A program made the position numbers and the translations under genes. The notes beneath the pieces were generated by a model. That model was not told where the DNA came from. It did no database searches and saw only the letters and a program-made list of their open reading frames with translations. From assembly GCF_947623445.1 (NCBI RefSeq), contig NC_135244.1:14260860-14324859 (forward strand): 64,000 nt of DNA, read 5' to 3'. Each line of letters begins with the position of its first letter. The stretch's first letter is position 1. Origin of the DNA: Clavelina lepadiformis. Lineage: Eukaryota; Chordata; Ascidiacea; Aplousobranchia; Clavelinidae. This document shows, in pieces, positions 33,442-47,615 of this stretch.

Positions 33442-36400
33442 TCAGAGATAAATTCGTCGTAGCTTGTCTGGTGGTGTGATGGCGTTACATTGCGGACAAA
33501 GTTTCTTAACAGCAAGAGCTCGTAGCCAGCATTTTTCGCAATGAACATGCCAACATTGGATTGACGTTACAGGATCCTTGTACGTCTCCTGCAATGGTCA
33601 GATGTGTGATAAATCGACAGATGTCTAAATATCCTTCAACATAAGTTATTGCCTAGTTGTTTGCTGAAAAACATAAAATAAATAAAACGAGACCGAAAAC
33701 GGCAGGAAAAAGCCATTAGTTACCATGCAGATCATGCAACGAGTTATACGCTTTTCATTTTCAAGTTGTTCAATCTTCAAGCGAAAGGCGGATATTGTAT
33801 CCACCTCCTTATTTTCTGATGTCGACAAAACTTCATGGGGGAACAGAAGTCTTAGAAAACATAACAACACTGTAAAGATGAATCTAAACAGCTATTTATC
33901 GCGAGTGGATTTCACGCTTGCTGGGTTAAGTTAAACAAACGAATAAACATCGAGAGAAATCTGAGTGGATTAGGTCTCAAGAAAGAGGCAATAAACACAA
34001 CAATAGGCAAGATAAACTGCATACAAATGTATTACAAGTGCAAGAAGCAAAGATTTGTTAGTACAGAGATTGATTCAAATCGCTTACTCGGACTTTTTTG
34101 CAGAAAATGAGGAGGCGTACTCATCTTCATCACGTTTCGTGTTCGGTACAAATGGAATAAGATCTGCTTCGGAAAACTGGGCAAGGCCATATGACTGGGT
34201 GTCATCGGTGTCGACGTTTAGATACTAAAATGTAGTGTCATTTATAAAGTGCGTAAAAAAACAGAACGACCCCCAGAATGAGTAAACATGGAATAAAATA
34301 TGGTTTAAGAGGTTTAGAAATTTTCATCATTGAACACCAGGAATACCGATTCTGGCCCGGGCGAGGAAGGTTTGACGACGTAAAATCCGGACGATGTCGC
34401 CAGCGCATCACTTCCAGCGAGGGCGGTTGCTCGAACGCGAGTCTGCCCACACCATTCGTATTCTGAACCAAAACTCTTGTTACTTGTCTGTTCGTCGTGT
34501 GGGCTGAGACTTCTGTTGGCATTTAAGTATCGAGGGAGCTCGTTGGTTTCAACGTCCACTTCCAAATCCTCATCTTCCATGACACGATTTGCATTTTTCT
34601 GAAACATGACACAAATTGGGACGCCATCCTAAACGCCAAGGAAAGAACATTGCCAAAAAACGATATTCATGGAATAGGTTTGAATACATAATGCAATCAA
34701 ATTTGAACGAATTTGCTTGAACTAATTTTACTGTTCCAGATGGATTTTGCAAAGGGAATAAATGCGACATGCGAGAGACGTACAGTATATACCGTGTCAA
34801 TAAATACCACATTGAATCTTGCTAGTGAAAGTTGAAAATTTAGGCACTTAAGGAACTGCGGTACTATTTGAAGATATGTAAAAACCTACATATTACTGTA
34901 TAAACAACTTGATTACCTGTCGCAAACAGCGTCCTATGTGTTCGTGCATTTCCGAAAGCGAGCCTATTAATCTATTGCAGCAAACTGGGCAGTTGGAGGG
35001 AAGGCCTTGAAAATGCGTGGTCCAGGTGGAATTTGGCCAGACAGGATTTCTGCTTAAACCCGCGATTTCTGTTTCGGACGTTGCCAGGCTCCGCTGCGCT
35101 CTCAAACACTGGCCTACTCTGGTGTTAAGTCGCTCCACTCTATTGCTTCGCACTTTTTGATAAGTCTGTGTAAATAATTTTTGTATGCATAGTAATACAT
35201 AACGAACGGTGTTAAAAAATGGCACAAATTTTGAGTAAAACGTAAAATGATAAACTTTACGGCTGTTCATTCCTATAGCTTATAATTAAATATGCCTATT
35301 GTTTTTATCTCTGATAAAGGTTTAGTACCAAGGCAATGAAAAACGTTCACATAAGTTTAGGTCTAAACGTTTAGTATCAATCGTGCAAACAAAGTTACAC
35401 ATTGGGTATAGTCAAGCATTAACAGTTGTCTCTTTAAACGCTCTCCGCAGGGTTGATGCCTGTCGTACCTTCTCCCTGTTGTAATAAATTTTATCTCATT
35501 TCGCAGATGTTTGCTATGAAATTCCAGCGGCGCAAATTATTATCAGCGATCATCCATCAAGAATAACAAACAAACAGGCCTCTGTTCATAGTAAAGATAC
35601 TCAGAGGTCAAGCATGATACATTGATCTAGGTTTCTTTTAAATTAAGCCTGCTAATGCGCTAATAGCAGAAGCCGCAATTTTCGAGTTCCACTGTGCCAT
35701 TGTTCTCCTGTCAGAATCAATAGGGGGCGACAGTGTCTGTAGCTTTATCCGGGAAAGAACGCGTTCCACTTCGACGATTTGCATCGACATCAAAACATTT
35801 GAAAACGATCAAACCAATTACCATAAATCGAAATTCAAGGAGGGCACGTGCGTTGAGACTCCAGGCGCAGACAATTGGCCTTTTGCGGTTATCGCTATTC
35901 AGCATCATTGGAAAACGAAACATTTTATCTCATTTGTCAGAACCGATAAACGTGGTTTTCTCAAAGCTTGATGCCCCTCGATTCTTTGCCAACATTAATG
36001 TTAATTTAAAAAGATCGCAAACGCTACCCTGGCGACCATCGCGTTTTAGGCGCGGATATCGGCGTAACGAGCTCGTAAATCACAGAGACAGGGTAAAGCA
36101 AATTACAGGCATGACATACGGAAAAACAAGCGGGATTCTCAGGTCGATTACTCGATCCTCTGACCTTAATTCGATTAAAGAACGAGATTGAAGATTGTTG
36201 TTAAGAAATCATTTATCTGTTGCGGTAAAAATAGCATCGATTGTAACAATTTTGAATTATTTTCAATTGACGCTAATTTTGTTACAGATAAGATTGCGCT
36301 CGAAACGTGAAATGGTAAAAGCCCAGCTGCAGAATGAATGATTATAACAACGACGCATTACTGAAAATGACGTTCGTAATTTAAAGTGGACGACAGAAAG

Positions 36401-39400
36401 TCACAAATGGATGTGAAAATAAAATGGAATATTGGAATTTCCAAAATTAATTAAATCTCTTTCAACAACATAACTGCTCCGCAAAAAAAAACAAATTTTT
36501 AATTTGCAACGTCAACGGATGAAACACATAATTGTTTGAAATCGTACAATAATGGACGCAGGAAAACCTCGCCCGTTTTAATCAGACCGTAAATCTTGCA
36601 TAAAGCTGTCAGAATTAAAATACGTTTCATGGAATAAATGAAAAGGATCTTATTTACGATACTGTGTAAGCAAGAACGAAGCCATAAATTCCCAAACTGT
36701 CCGACGGGCCAATAGCGAAAGGGTTTCGTGCGATAAGGGGAACTTTTGTACAAGTAAATTAGTTTGCCTCGAGTGCTTGTAGTTTTGACTGAGCGGGCGC
36801 CTTCATCATGTCTTATACAAACACACCACTTTGCTTGCCAGGATTAAATGGCCATTAATAAACTGGTACCACTGAGTATTTCCCGAGTCTAGGCAAGGAA
36901 CGAACAAGAAATACATGAGCGATTAATTACTCGCACCTACGTCATTTGCGCTTCGTATAAACCGAAATGGTAATGTTTGAGAACAACGCCCAGTGGCAGC
37001 TCTTAATCGCACAGCTGGAAATCTAAGAAAATCCTGATAAAAACGACATACCGTGTCATTTCTTCAAATACAAGGTAAAATACGACCAGAGACACCTCGA
37101 TTGTTGCTTTCTCGTAACCACAGCAAAGCGATAACATTACAACAAATTTTCTAGCATAAATTGAATAATTGTTGAAATTGACATATCCGGGCGTTTGGAC
37201 GAATGACGTGACCATAAATTGTAACAAGTTGGGAAATTTAAAAAAAATTAGTCGCCTAAAATTACAAGAAACAAACAAGCCGGAGGACGCGGTCGCTATT
37301 TTTGAAGTCGGCTGGATCAGTCAATCAAGCACGCCTTGAAGAATAACTTTATAATGCTACCTGCCGTGCTATGATAAGAAGTCGAAAATCTATTGATTTA
37401 TGCCGACTCCACTTGAAGTGATCAGAGACATAACTGATAGTGTTGCTATGTATACTTTCCAGTTTCATTGTCGCCTTGACTTGATCGCGTTTATGTCAAC
37501 AAACGACGCCATTTTGTCTGGTGGTTGCGCGGCAATTGCGAAGAAAAAGTGAGTTACGGCGAATGAATGTCATTACATGCAGTTTGATCGTTGTGTAAGT
37601 GTATTTTGGTGTTAAAATAATGTATCATGGTTACTGTGTATTAGTTATTCCGGTTTGAAAAACGCCAATACAAACTTGTTTCATGAAAGTCAAGAAATGC
37701 GCTTTTCCGATCAAATTATTAACTTCATTATGTCGTAACCGTTTATTGCGTGTGACCTGATATGCACAGGTAATTGATATAAGATTTAAGATAATAACGG
37801 TTTTCAACCTTTAAACGATTGGTGCGGTCTGAATCTGTCGAAACTTCAGCCAATCTTTTTCCAGTTGTCGATGTCGACGCACATAACCCGCTCTGTAATG
37901 TAACAAACATTTAGATTCGAAGGTAGATGAAAATTGTGAAAAGAATTTTGCTGTTGTATGCCATTTCTCTATCTTCATGATTCCTACCGGAAAAAAACGT
38001 GATGTACTTCTATCTGACGAATTTCTATTCACGTTTCTCCTGCGCATTTCCCTGCGTCGAACATAATACGCGATTAAATAAAATCTTAGTAAAGTAGGAA
38101 GTATTACTTCTCAATTTGTAGAATTAGTTTACCCTGGCATCCTGGCAAGTTTTTCTATTTCAAGTCTCATGTGGGCAGCAAGTTCCGATGGCCGCACGGT
38201 GACGCCACAGACTGGACAAGTGTCAGCAAAAGATCCAACACGTTTTCCTAAAACGAAAACCTTTCATGTGCTAGAGCCCGGAAACTATTAATACTTGTAA
38301 TTAATCACTTTAACAATGAGATCAACACATTCAAATGATCGTTTCCAAAAACTCAGATAAACACAAAACAAACTTGAGCAATGACAATAATTTAGGAGAG
38401 GTCCAAAAAGAAGTCTTTTAAAACAAATTATCACCTGCCAAATCTGACTACGTAGACAAACGTTTATCATTTTTCGTAGTAGATATTGCTCAGTATGATG
38501 GAAAGAAAACGGAAGAGAAAAACCTAACCTGACAACAGACATCAAGCGAACCAAATTCGTTGCGTCATTATTGAACTGAAATTATAATAAGCCAGATGCC
38601 TGGGCGCGTGACACATTTTATTAGAAACTGCCACTTTGTAAGCTGTAAACTAAATAATTTTTAGGCGATGCTGTGATTTAAATCGCTGGAGACCAAGTTT
38701 CATAAAGAACAAATTACATATGATGTCGCCGTTCGATATGCTTGGCTGATCAAAGTTATGAAAAATTTGTTTTTTAACGTTTGAAAATTAACCTACCAGA
38801 TTATAGTACACGTTAATTTACCCAAGAGGGGAATTTCATCTATCGAGTCCGCCCGAGTCGGTTGACCTTCGATAAGGTTTTTTTAAACTACGACTTTCGA
38901 CAATAGCCATAAAGTCATAAACGAACTAACACAACGCCTACATCTGTTGAAAATTTAGATTTTACTGTAATAACTTGGACTTTATTTTTCAGTAACTACA
39001 ATCTATTTAAGTCACAATATCGAATTTAAACAGACTGAGAACAGCTGTTAAATCTAGATTCTAAACCAAAAAAAAAACTTTTTAAATAGCATCCGAAACC
39101 AGCTTAATGCACTGCGAGTTTGGGACTTTCTTTCCGTTTTAAAAACAGGGACTTTTTAAGAGATCGTTTAAAAACGGTTTTGCTGCTGATTTGCGTTATA
39201 TATGCCCAGCCCGAACTTTTATATTAATGAGGTTGAAAAGCGCAAAACCTTTAAAACACATCACGGCTGTTATCAAGAGATACCAAGAAATTTTTTAATA
39301 TACCGCGCCGTTTATGACATTTCAAACATTATAGACATTGCATCTCTTTGATACCGGTAAATCATCTACGAAAAATACAAGATGGGTGTCAATCTTACTT

Positions 39401-42400
39401 CGTCTTGATCTTGGTTCATCCGAATTTGATTGGTTAGAGGAAGTACTTGAACACCTTCCACAGCCGAGAGCATTTTTCTCTGTCACATTACCAACGGCAT
39501 ATCCTTCACAAGATGACGCACGTGAGTCACCGTCGCGAATTCCGGTCATTGTGGATATACATTTCCGGTCAGAATCCTTTGTACGTTTGCCATTCACCTT
39601 CTGGTTTTCAGCTAACAAAGTTAAAGAAGCTTAACAAAAATTATCACGCTAACCGTTCACCATAGATTACTTCGTAGACGTACTATGCAATAAAGCGGTA
39701 TAACGGTATGGCGGAATAACGTTAATTTGCAAGAAGTTAACTTGATTCATAGTCTACAAAAACAATACCAGAAAGTTCTTCATCTACAGAGGGAGATCGG
39801 TTTAATTTTTCATTTGCCGCCTTGTCGAAATCGATTTGTTTCCGGACGAAAAAAGCGGAGCGTCCCAAGCCATTGTCTGTTACGGGCATATTTGCACTAT
39901 TAGCTGGAAAAGATGTACCAAGTGGATTTGATTCCTGACTCATACGAGACGATAGAAACTTATTTTCTTCTCCGAACGGAGAAAAATCCTTGGAAATTTC
40001 CGGAGAGAAGTCAGGATAACGAAATCGATAGAGCAGTTGTTGCCAAGCAGAGTGAACTGGTGAAGCGTTCAGCGCCGGAAAACCTTTTAATACAAGATTG
40101 TTACTTACCATCTTTAAAACAAAGTGATAAGTATGTCAAAATACAGGAGTTTAAAACAAACAGTGGGATATTGTCACTGTAAATAAACGTCACGCCTCTT
40201 CTTTAATTGTGTTTAGTGAGAAATGGAAATGTTAGATATTAAAAAATGCACTTATTCATTCAATAGTGTTATGGTACTGCTTTTATTCAACAGTGTTTGC
40301 TTTTCAGTAGAAATACTACCATGAAGGGCTGACAATGGACGGCTAACTTCAAGGTTATCATAAACGCGTTAGGTGTAAATTAAAATATCGTTATAAAGGT
40401 AGCACTACAAAAGTGACATTGTTTGCACCTTTATCTTGTATCTCGCTTTTATGGTCAAATTTGATTGATTGCCTTAACAACCGTAAAATTTTCGAAAAAT
40501 TCTCGATATAAAGATGCTTTTATTTTTAAAGTGCGACTTCACGTCAAGCACAGGCTAGTCGAATAAAGTTCATTGAAAGTCGATTAACCATGAAATAAGC
40601 GAGAACTAGGATAAAGGCAGAGCAATTCCTAACGATCGAAGAATGTCCAAATCAGCTGCATTATCAGTAACGCACAAACGAAAGAAAAGAAAGCCCCGAT
40701 AATAACCGGAAAAAATGTTTGCAGGTGATTGTGTCGAAACTTTCATCGCGCGTGATTGTTTTGACGAATAATATGGTAGGAAGTGATGAAAAATAAATAT
40801 GGCTTTTAAAATCTGTTTTTTCAACGGTCATTTCTAAAAATATTGGGAAAGACGTTTCAGTGGTTATTTTGTCGTTTACCATAACTTGCACCAATGTCCA
40901 TGCATGGATATGGTATAAGGAAAACGTCTTATTATTTTATTCCCATCTTCACCAATCTTAACCGATTTGTTGCAGAAATTGTTATTTTAAGTAAGATTTC
41001 ATGTTATCTGGTAATGTAAGTTACAAGAGAATGATATACAGTAAAAACTTTAAACGACACATATATACCTTAACTTAACCGTGGTTATTAGAAAAACACC
41101 AACACGAAGTTTCGTTTGAAAAATTGACTGACAAAAGACAATAATTAATATTCACAGAAAATATCCGATATACTGATACATAACAAAAGTGAATATATTC
41201 TTATCTAACAATGTAGTCTTTGAAAATTGTGTTGCCATACCTCCGTACTGCAGTATAGCATTCTGTTGAGCTTGCGAAGAATTTATTCCGCCAGTAAACG
41301 CGGTTGATGATTTTTCAGTCAACGATTCAACATCGAACTAAAACATCACTTTAATGTTATTTACACGGTTATGCAATTTATTATAGTTTCAGAATATAGG
41401 ATGTCGATGGTGTTATCTCAAATTCACACCAATGAATTCATTAAATATCGAGAAGAAAGAAATTCCACTGTTGCAGCCTGCAAGGCAGTGAAGCGTCCTG
41501 TATACGCAATTTACTTGGCTTGTTAGATATATTACTTTCAACTTTGCGTGATGGCTTCTGGTACATGTTCATGCCGTTATTAGGTACATTTTTAATGGGC
41601 TATTCTTGGTACACCCTTACACAAATATTTATTGACCTGTTGGCGGCTTTTCTTCGAAGGAGGATCGTCCGATTTTGAGAGTTCGTGAGATAAATTGCCT
41701 TTCAAAGACAAACGTTTTTTCAACGACTGTTTCTGAAAGTCTAGAAATGAAAAATCATTTGTTTGAAAGTGATAACGATATATCGCGAGACTAAATTAGA
41801 ATAAACGCCAGTAAAATCTAGAATTACCAAACCACATAACATTTAATTACTATACTTCACAAATGCACACCAAACTATTAAATACTTAAACTTAGCAAAG
41901 AGGTAGCTAATTATATAACCTGCATTGTGCAAAAATCGCTACGAACTCACTTTGTAAGAGTTGAGACGAAAAACTTTTACCAACGCAACCCGAGGCTGCG
42001 AGTGCCACCAAAGCGGCTGCCGAAGATGATTGGGAAATCGGGTTCGACGGGTGGGCGTAGCCAAGATTGGGCTGTTCGCTTCCCGTGACCATAGGGTAAA
42101 AGTGCGCGATAAAAGGATGTGGCGCTGGCGGAACGGAAGCAGTTGCAGTTGGATGAGGTTGTTGTGTGATATGAGATGATGGGTTGTCAAGAAATCTACA
42201 CAAAATGCTAATAAATTATACCTATCAAATTTATATTAAGCAAAAACATCGGAAATTTTATAAACAACGTTCATGTGTGACCTCGGATTACTTTATATTC
42301 CCATGTGATGTTTACAAAAGAAACTGTAAATACCAAAAGTTTTGTTAACATTTCTTAAATTTCCGCTGTCGTTTGGACGGCACATATACTTCACCAAAAG

Positions 42401-42641
42401 GAGTGTGTTATATCCGGCAAACGCTTTAATACTGTACCTTAAATCTGCTTGATAACGGTCAAACCCCGGAAATTTGTTGAAACCTGAAAAAAAATTATCA
42501 GTAAAGTCCAAGCACAATTATCTATCTACTGATATATGTTAAAACTTGTTCAGCAAAACACGCTGCTTAACATCTAAAGCTACTAATCGGAGTAAAATTT
42601 GAGATTACTGTATATATAATCTTGACTATATTACCTGCCAT
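33442..42641 (-). CDS. RNF220: RNF220-type RING E3 ubiquitin ligase (about 14 exons)
   Basis: Exons in coding order: 42641-42635 (tentative start ATGGCAG), 42483-42438, 42195-41951, 41740-41637, 41337-41241, 40083-39769, 39611-39399, 38247-38133, 37890-37809, 35165-34917, 34598-34347, 34224-34088, 33850-33724, 33588-33442. All GT-AG phases agree and give 711 residues. Landmarks match human RNF220 in order: CPVCGVTVRPSELAAHM (near 353), KVRSNRVERLNTRVG, CPVCCNRLIGSLSEMHEH (near 466), SEYEWCGQTRVRATAL (near 541), then the terminal RING CMICMETY, IQCWHVHCEKCWLRALA, KKLCPQCN, ending RRIYL (658-711). The RING ligands are complete. Family knowledge: RNF220 ubiquitinates nuclear regulators in neural development. 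The N-terminal half is low-complexity (Pro/Ser/Ala-rich). Exons 2-14 are firm by phase and homology from exon 8 on; the 7-nt first coding exon is the weakest call. Confidence 0.92.
35166..37808. other. RNF220: Largest RNF220 intron
   Basis: A 2.6-kb intron between the exons encoding TNRLK and TYQKVRSNR. It contains a 152-codon Arg-rich frame on + (35733-36191), with no domain or splice context. The frame lies in a locally GC-richer stretch that might be conserved non-coding sequence instead. Nothing else was recognised. Confidence 0.5.
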
Positions 42642-44472
42642 ATGAAACAACAAACTTGTCAATTAACAATTAAATCTACGTCAAAAAATGACGATAAGCG
42701 AACGGTCTCAATACAGACAGAAAATCTAACTCCGCTCAGATTCGTGAAATCTTTTTGACAAAAATTTTTTGAAAAGCATGTAGAGTCTTAAAAGTCCCTT
42801 CTGTTAGTAATCGTCTGACTACGCCTGTGTTGTGAGTTTACTTGGAATATGGCCCTTCAAAACTGTATTGACTCGGGTGTCGCCTTTTTTCCTTGTCCCT
42901 CATTTCTAGTCGTGAATACGAGAAGACCGAAGTAAAAAGCAAACAATTTGTATTTGCAACTGATCGTTATAAGAATCTCTCACATACTATAATCACAGGG
43001 TCATGCTTAGCAGCAATCTGGTCAGTGTTCGGTAATTACAAAAACCCAAAACTGTAAAATTGAAATTTCCGAGTGATTTTTCGGTTATATTGTGATGAAG
43101 GCCTTTATTACGGTAGATTTAATCAAACTTATACACCGTGAAGTGCCTCAAAATGGTTGGCTTACCGATATATATTTTGATTACTTTCTACTCCCTTATA
43201 AACAAACATCGCCACTAGAAAGGTCACATCTCCGAACTCGAAATTTATTTGTTCCTACATACCTATTCAGGTTTAGAGATTTAAATTCGACAAATAAAGA
43301 TCTGGAGTAATATAATATCGTAGTTTTATGCCTAAGAAAATGAAAAATTATGAAAATCTGTTTCTTAGAATTATAGAGCTGCAAAGCAAACAATTTTGTA
43401 GTAAAACAGTGTCGTCGGTGCGTTCGATATTAATCTTCGGTTCGGATGAAAACATACAAGGTGTGAGCTTTTGATGTGTGCCACAAATGTAGGCCTACAA
43501 CAACAACAACAACAAATACGAATTTTATGGCAAATTTCTCAAGCGCAACGTAGAGGTAATATTGTACCGAGTACCATTGCACCACAGTTGCTTACCAATG
43601 TAGCAGGCTGTTTAAAGCGTACTATAGCGTAAAGGATGTCGTCATTCCTTAAACAGCTTTTGCTTTCAAGTGTTGGTATAATTTTTGTAGTTTGAAACAA
43701 AACGTCTGCTTGTCAGTCACAGTTAAAATTGCTTTCTTTTAACTGCATCTACTAACGCTACCTCCGCTTGTAATGAAGTTATTTCTGAATGTTCTATTTT
43801 CCTGCTTCATTTCTATAAACCAGCCACAAACAATTTGGGAGTTTTCTTTCATGCAGTCGTCAAGTTGTGGCCTCCTATCCTTTAATTGGAAGATATTTTA
43901 AGCGATTAAAACGTGAAAATAAAATGGACATTACCAATCAAACCGAAGCATGAAATTCATAAAAATTGTCAAATACCGTATCATTTTAGCTATAATATAT
44001 AATCGTTGGTAAATAGTAATGGTTTTACTGTTTAACTGCTCGCAAAGGTTTTCCCAATCATAATAAAATTACAAAATATATCAATCAATGAATGAGTAAA
44101 TAAATTAAATTAAAAATATTTACAACGGATGTCATCTCTAGTATAGGACACATCTTTCAGAATACTTTTTTGCATCAACACAACCAAACAGAGAAGAAAC
44201 ATTCTAAGATCACGAAAAATCTCGCCAATTTCGCTGCATAGAAACCATGTTTAGTGTTTCCTATTTTCTTATAATTTTTCAGTTAATGTAGCATTTATAG
44301 CACCGAGGTGTAGTGATTTATAACAGTAAAGTAAACAGTGGAAACTTTAAATACAACAAAATGATTTCTTTCTTTTCATTATTTTTACCAAGGGTCATTC
44401 GAGAGTTAACCTAGTTTTGTATGAACATAGTTGCCTTTGCTATCATTACCAAATAGGATTTTTTGGGCTGAC
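42642..44472. other. Upstream region of RNF220
   Basis: No gene recognised. It presumably includes the promoter of the RNF220-type gene. A short (CAA)6 microsatellite lies at 43498-43515. A 72-codon frame at 43092-43310 (+) has no recognisable features. Confidence 0.4.
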
Positions 44473-44473
44473 T

Positions 44474-45582
44474 ACCGTATATACAGGCGTATAAGCTCCT
44501 TTTTTTGACAAAAATATTGGGCCAAAAAACGAGAGGGGCCTTATACGCCCGACCAAAAATCTAGATAAACAGACCGCATGTGACCATCTCTAAACAACAA
44601 AGTTAAGGAATTTTACAAGCAAAGTGATTGTTCAAGTCTGTTTGGCTAGAAGTGTTTTTTGGCTGACATTCAACGTCCGTTATTAACGCCGTTGCATTCG
44701 TAGCCTACTTTTGTGTTAGGTTTTACTACTTCGCGAATACTGATGAAAGGCATTGCAACTGCACCATGTGACATCAATGTCTTTATACGAAAAGATTAAG
44801 ATGAACGTTATGGTTACCATTGACACTTTGAAGTGTCTCACTTTGTTGATTGGTTGTCCATGTTTCAAAACGATCGCTTAAATATAAACAATGCTTTGGC
44901 GGGAAGGCGGTTAAACGTTTCACCAGACAAAGCGTCTCAGCTGTGACATGTACAGATTCGCCAGACTAAAGAGATCACACTGCGCAGTATAACGACTTAC
45001 GACGGTTAAATTACCACGTCTTCAAAAGCGAAATAAGACAGACGAAATAAGACCAGTTGCGTTAATTCGTTATTTGACACACGGTTATCTCGTTCGCGTT
45101 TATCATTTTAGTTATAATACTACCTGTGCCAGCACAATTCAATTAACCTGCGAATTGGACCGTGGCCTGCAATTGATTGGCAGGCGGTGGATTCACGAGC
45201 AAAAGCTCAATTAATTATCTTTAGCGATCGCACACTTTTGCTTCGGTGTCAGCAGGAAAAAACACTTGCCTATTAAAATCGTCTTTGTTTTCATTATCAA
45301 TTAGCAAAGAAAAAGGATGAGTAAAATAAGAAATATCTTAAACTTTTTCTGTTGCGATTATTGTCAAACGCAAGCATTTCCTACCACATGGAACCTTTTT
45401 GCAGCGATAACAAATGAGAAGGTAAATGCACACAATTTGGGTGCCGTCCAAGTAGTAGTGAACAGTCGTCTTCTTTAAGACGCATAAAGTTTTTCGCATG
45501 GGAAAAACGCCAGGTATACTTAAAAACATATTTTTAGCTTGAAAACCTGGGAGAGGGCTTATACGCTCCTATATACGGCAGT
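44474..45582. mobile_element. Non-autonomous DNA transposon with about 28-bp inverted ends (1.1 kb)
   Basis: The left end CTACCGTATATACAGGCG TATAAGC is the near-inverse of the right end GCTTATACGCTCCTATATACGGCAG. Just inside the left end, GGGGCCTTATACGCC is an inverted copy of the GGCGTATAAGCTCC block, so that end alone can fold into a hairpin. No transposase frame is visible. The exact borders and target duplication could not be settled, so the superfamily is open; GCGTATAAG termini occur in several mariner-like families. Confidence 0.65.
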
Positions 45583-47505
45583 TTATTTTACTACTGCTGC
45601 AACATAGTTGGAAAACAGCATTAAATGCAGTAGAATACTATTATTCTTTCAAATTTTATGTACAAATGAGCAGAATGGTATAAATTAAGAGATTAAAACA
45701 AATTTGCAAATGCATAGCAAATTTCTTTACTTATTTGTAGTTCACAAACACAATCAGCAAAATATAACACCACTTAAAACCAAACACATTGTTCTTATGT
45801 TCTAACAATTGAAACTTAAGCGGGCATGATACAATTACTGTATCAAGCCAAACAGACTACCAACTTGAAAAGTGGTTTAAAACCTTAGTTGATGATAAAA
45901 GTTATTAATTTTATTTTACATTTTTGCAAGAAAAATTATTTTGTAGTTGTATTAATGCAATGCCAGTTGCTTCCGAAACAGTAAATTCTGCAAGGTGATA
46001 ACTAAAATGAAAAGTTCATTAAATATGAAAAATAAAACATGTACTGGTATTTATCTTGAAGGTATTAAAGACAACATTTTTTGCTTAATACTATTTACAA
46101 AAATGTTTTGTTTGCTCACACAAAATTTATTATGAAGTGTAATTTGAGGATATGTTATGTTGTTAGTTAGGTAATATTTCATTTGCAATTGATCAGTCTG
46201 ATGTGTTTGTGTATCACATCATCAATTTTTCACATACATGTAATTGAATGCAATTTACAGGTGAAATCTTATGTAGGTGTAAAGATTTAGCAACTACAAA
46301 AACTACCTTTACGACTCATCAGTAACCTGTATGAAAAACTTTTATTGGAACTCTAAGACTTTTGTAAAACACATCATTATTGGTCAAGTAAACCCAAGAC
46401 CAAGAGACAAAACCTACAAAAAATGTTGAACTGGTTAACACATATTAACACAATTTATTGGCTTATGTCACACATCCCCTCAACAGTTTATTGCCATAAA
46501 ATTTTATTTCAGGGCTTTCAGGAGTCGAATACAGAGTTAAAGTCGCACAGTTGAAAAAGTTTTGCATCAGTTGAGTTAGAGTCTGTGATGCCTTAATTCT
46601 GACTCTAACAAATTCTAGACTACTTTGTAAATTTGTAATTCTAACATACTAGGAAAACAATATAATAACTAGTGTCGATGGCTGAAAAGTCAACGTTATT
46701 TGATGTCTCCTACAGCTGCAGAGGTTTAGACATAGCTCTACCATTTTTACAATGATAAAAAACTTGATTATTACATATAGAGAATTTAGAGTTATGGCAC
46801 CAAAAAAGAGGAGTCGGAGCTGAAAGTGTTTGGTATCAACCCCACAGCCTTGAATCTATTCTAAAGAAGTCCCTCCAAAGTAATTTCAAGGCAGTACTTA
46901 AAATATTTATGACAAGGATGTACAATTTTTTCATGCGTTTGATAACTATGCCACGCCAGAAATTTCTAGCACAGGTGGAGTATACAACTTTCTATGCAGA
47001 ATTTGTAAGCAGATCAAATATTAAGCACCAAAGCATGCTTTGTAAGGACTCTGAGGAAATATTTAGTTCAATACAACTATCAACCAACCAGCGCAAGACT
47101 TCTATGATATCGGGATCTTAAAAGATCTTATACACTTAAAACTAAAATCCTATAACAAACACCAAAGACCATGAAAATCAACATATGTAAACTAGTAATA
47201 TTTTTGGAATAAAATGCCCAGACAAAACCAGATTGAAAATTTGCCCATTTTAAGAAAAACTTCTCTGCACAACAAGCTTATGTGCATACACCATATATAT
47301 TGCTCAAAAAGGCAAAAATGATATACTGGATTCAACAAGTAAAAAGAGAAATATATAATCAGTGCGTTGTGATTAAATTTAATCTTAAACGAGTGATAAA
47401 GCTTTCCACAAGCCTGTTAACTTCTAAACATTTTCAAAATTTTACCATAAACTTACTTGATTGTTAAGCTATTGTACAATTACTTGAGTTCAGATGGCTC
47501 TGATC

Positions 47506-47615
47506 AAGAAAGGCCAGGCTGGAAAGCATGACATTTTTTGACAAGATCTCGGGTGTGCAGAACGGCCCAAATATCGAGGGTGCTGTTGCCATGCTTTCCA
47601 CTTTAACAGAAAGGT
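47506..47615. other. GC-rich island bracketed by a 10-bp inverted repeat
   Basis: GGAAAGCATG (47521-47530) and its exact inverse CATGCTTTCC (47591-47600) enclose about 60 bp that is clearly richer in G/C than the surroundings. On + an open frame (starting at an ATG at 47528) runs to a donor-like GAAAG|GTAACT at about 47612, which might be an exon. The alternatives are a hairpin repeat or a conserved non-coding element. Unassigned. Confidence 0.3.

Noticed and set aside
33318-33548. 76-codon frame on - overlapping the last RNF220 exon
   Set aside because: Shadow frame; the RING frame ending RRIYL is the real one.
34238-34522. 94-codon frame on - reading MPTEVSAHTTNRQ
   Set aside because: Shadow of the RNF220 exon that encodes EYEWCGQTRVRATAL.
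35733-36191. 152-codon Arg-rich open frame on + in an RNF220 intron
   Set aside because: No recognisable domain and no neighbouring exons; left as a note on the intron only.
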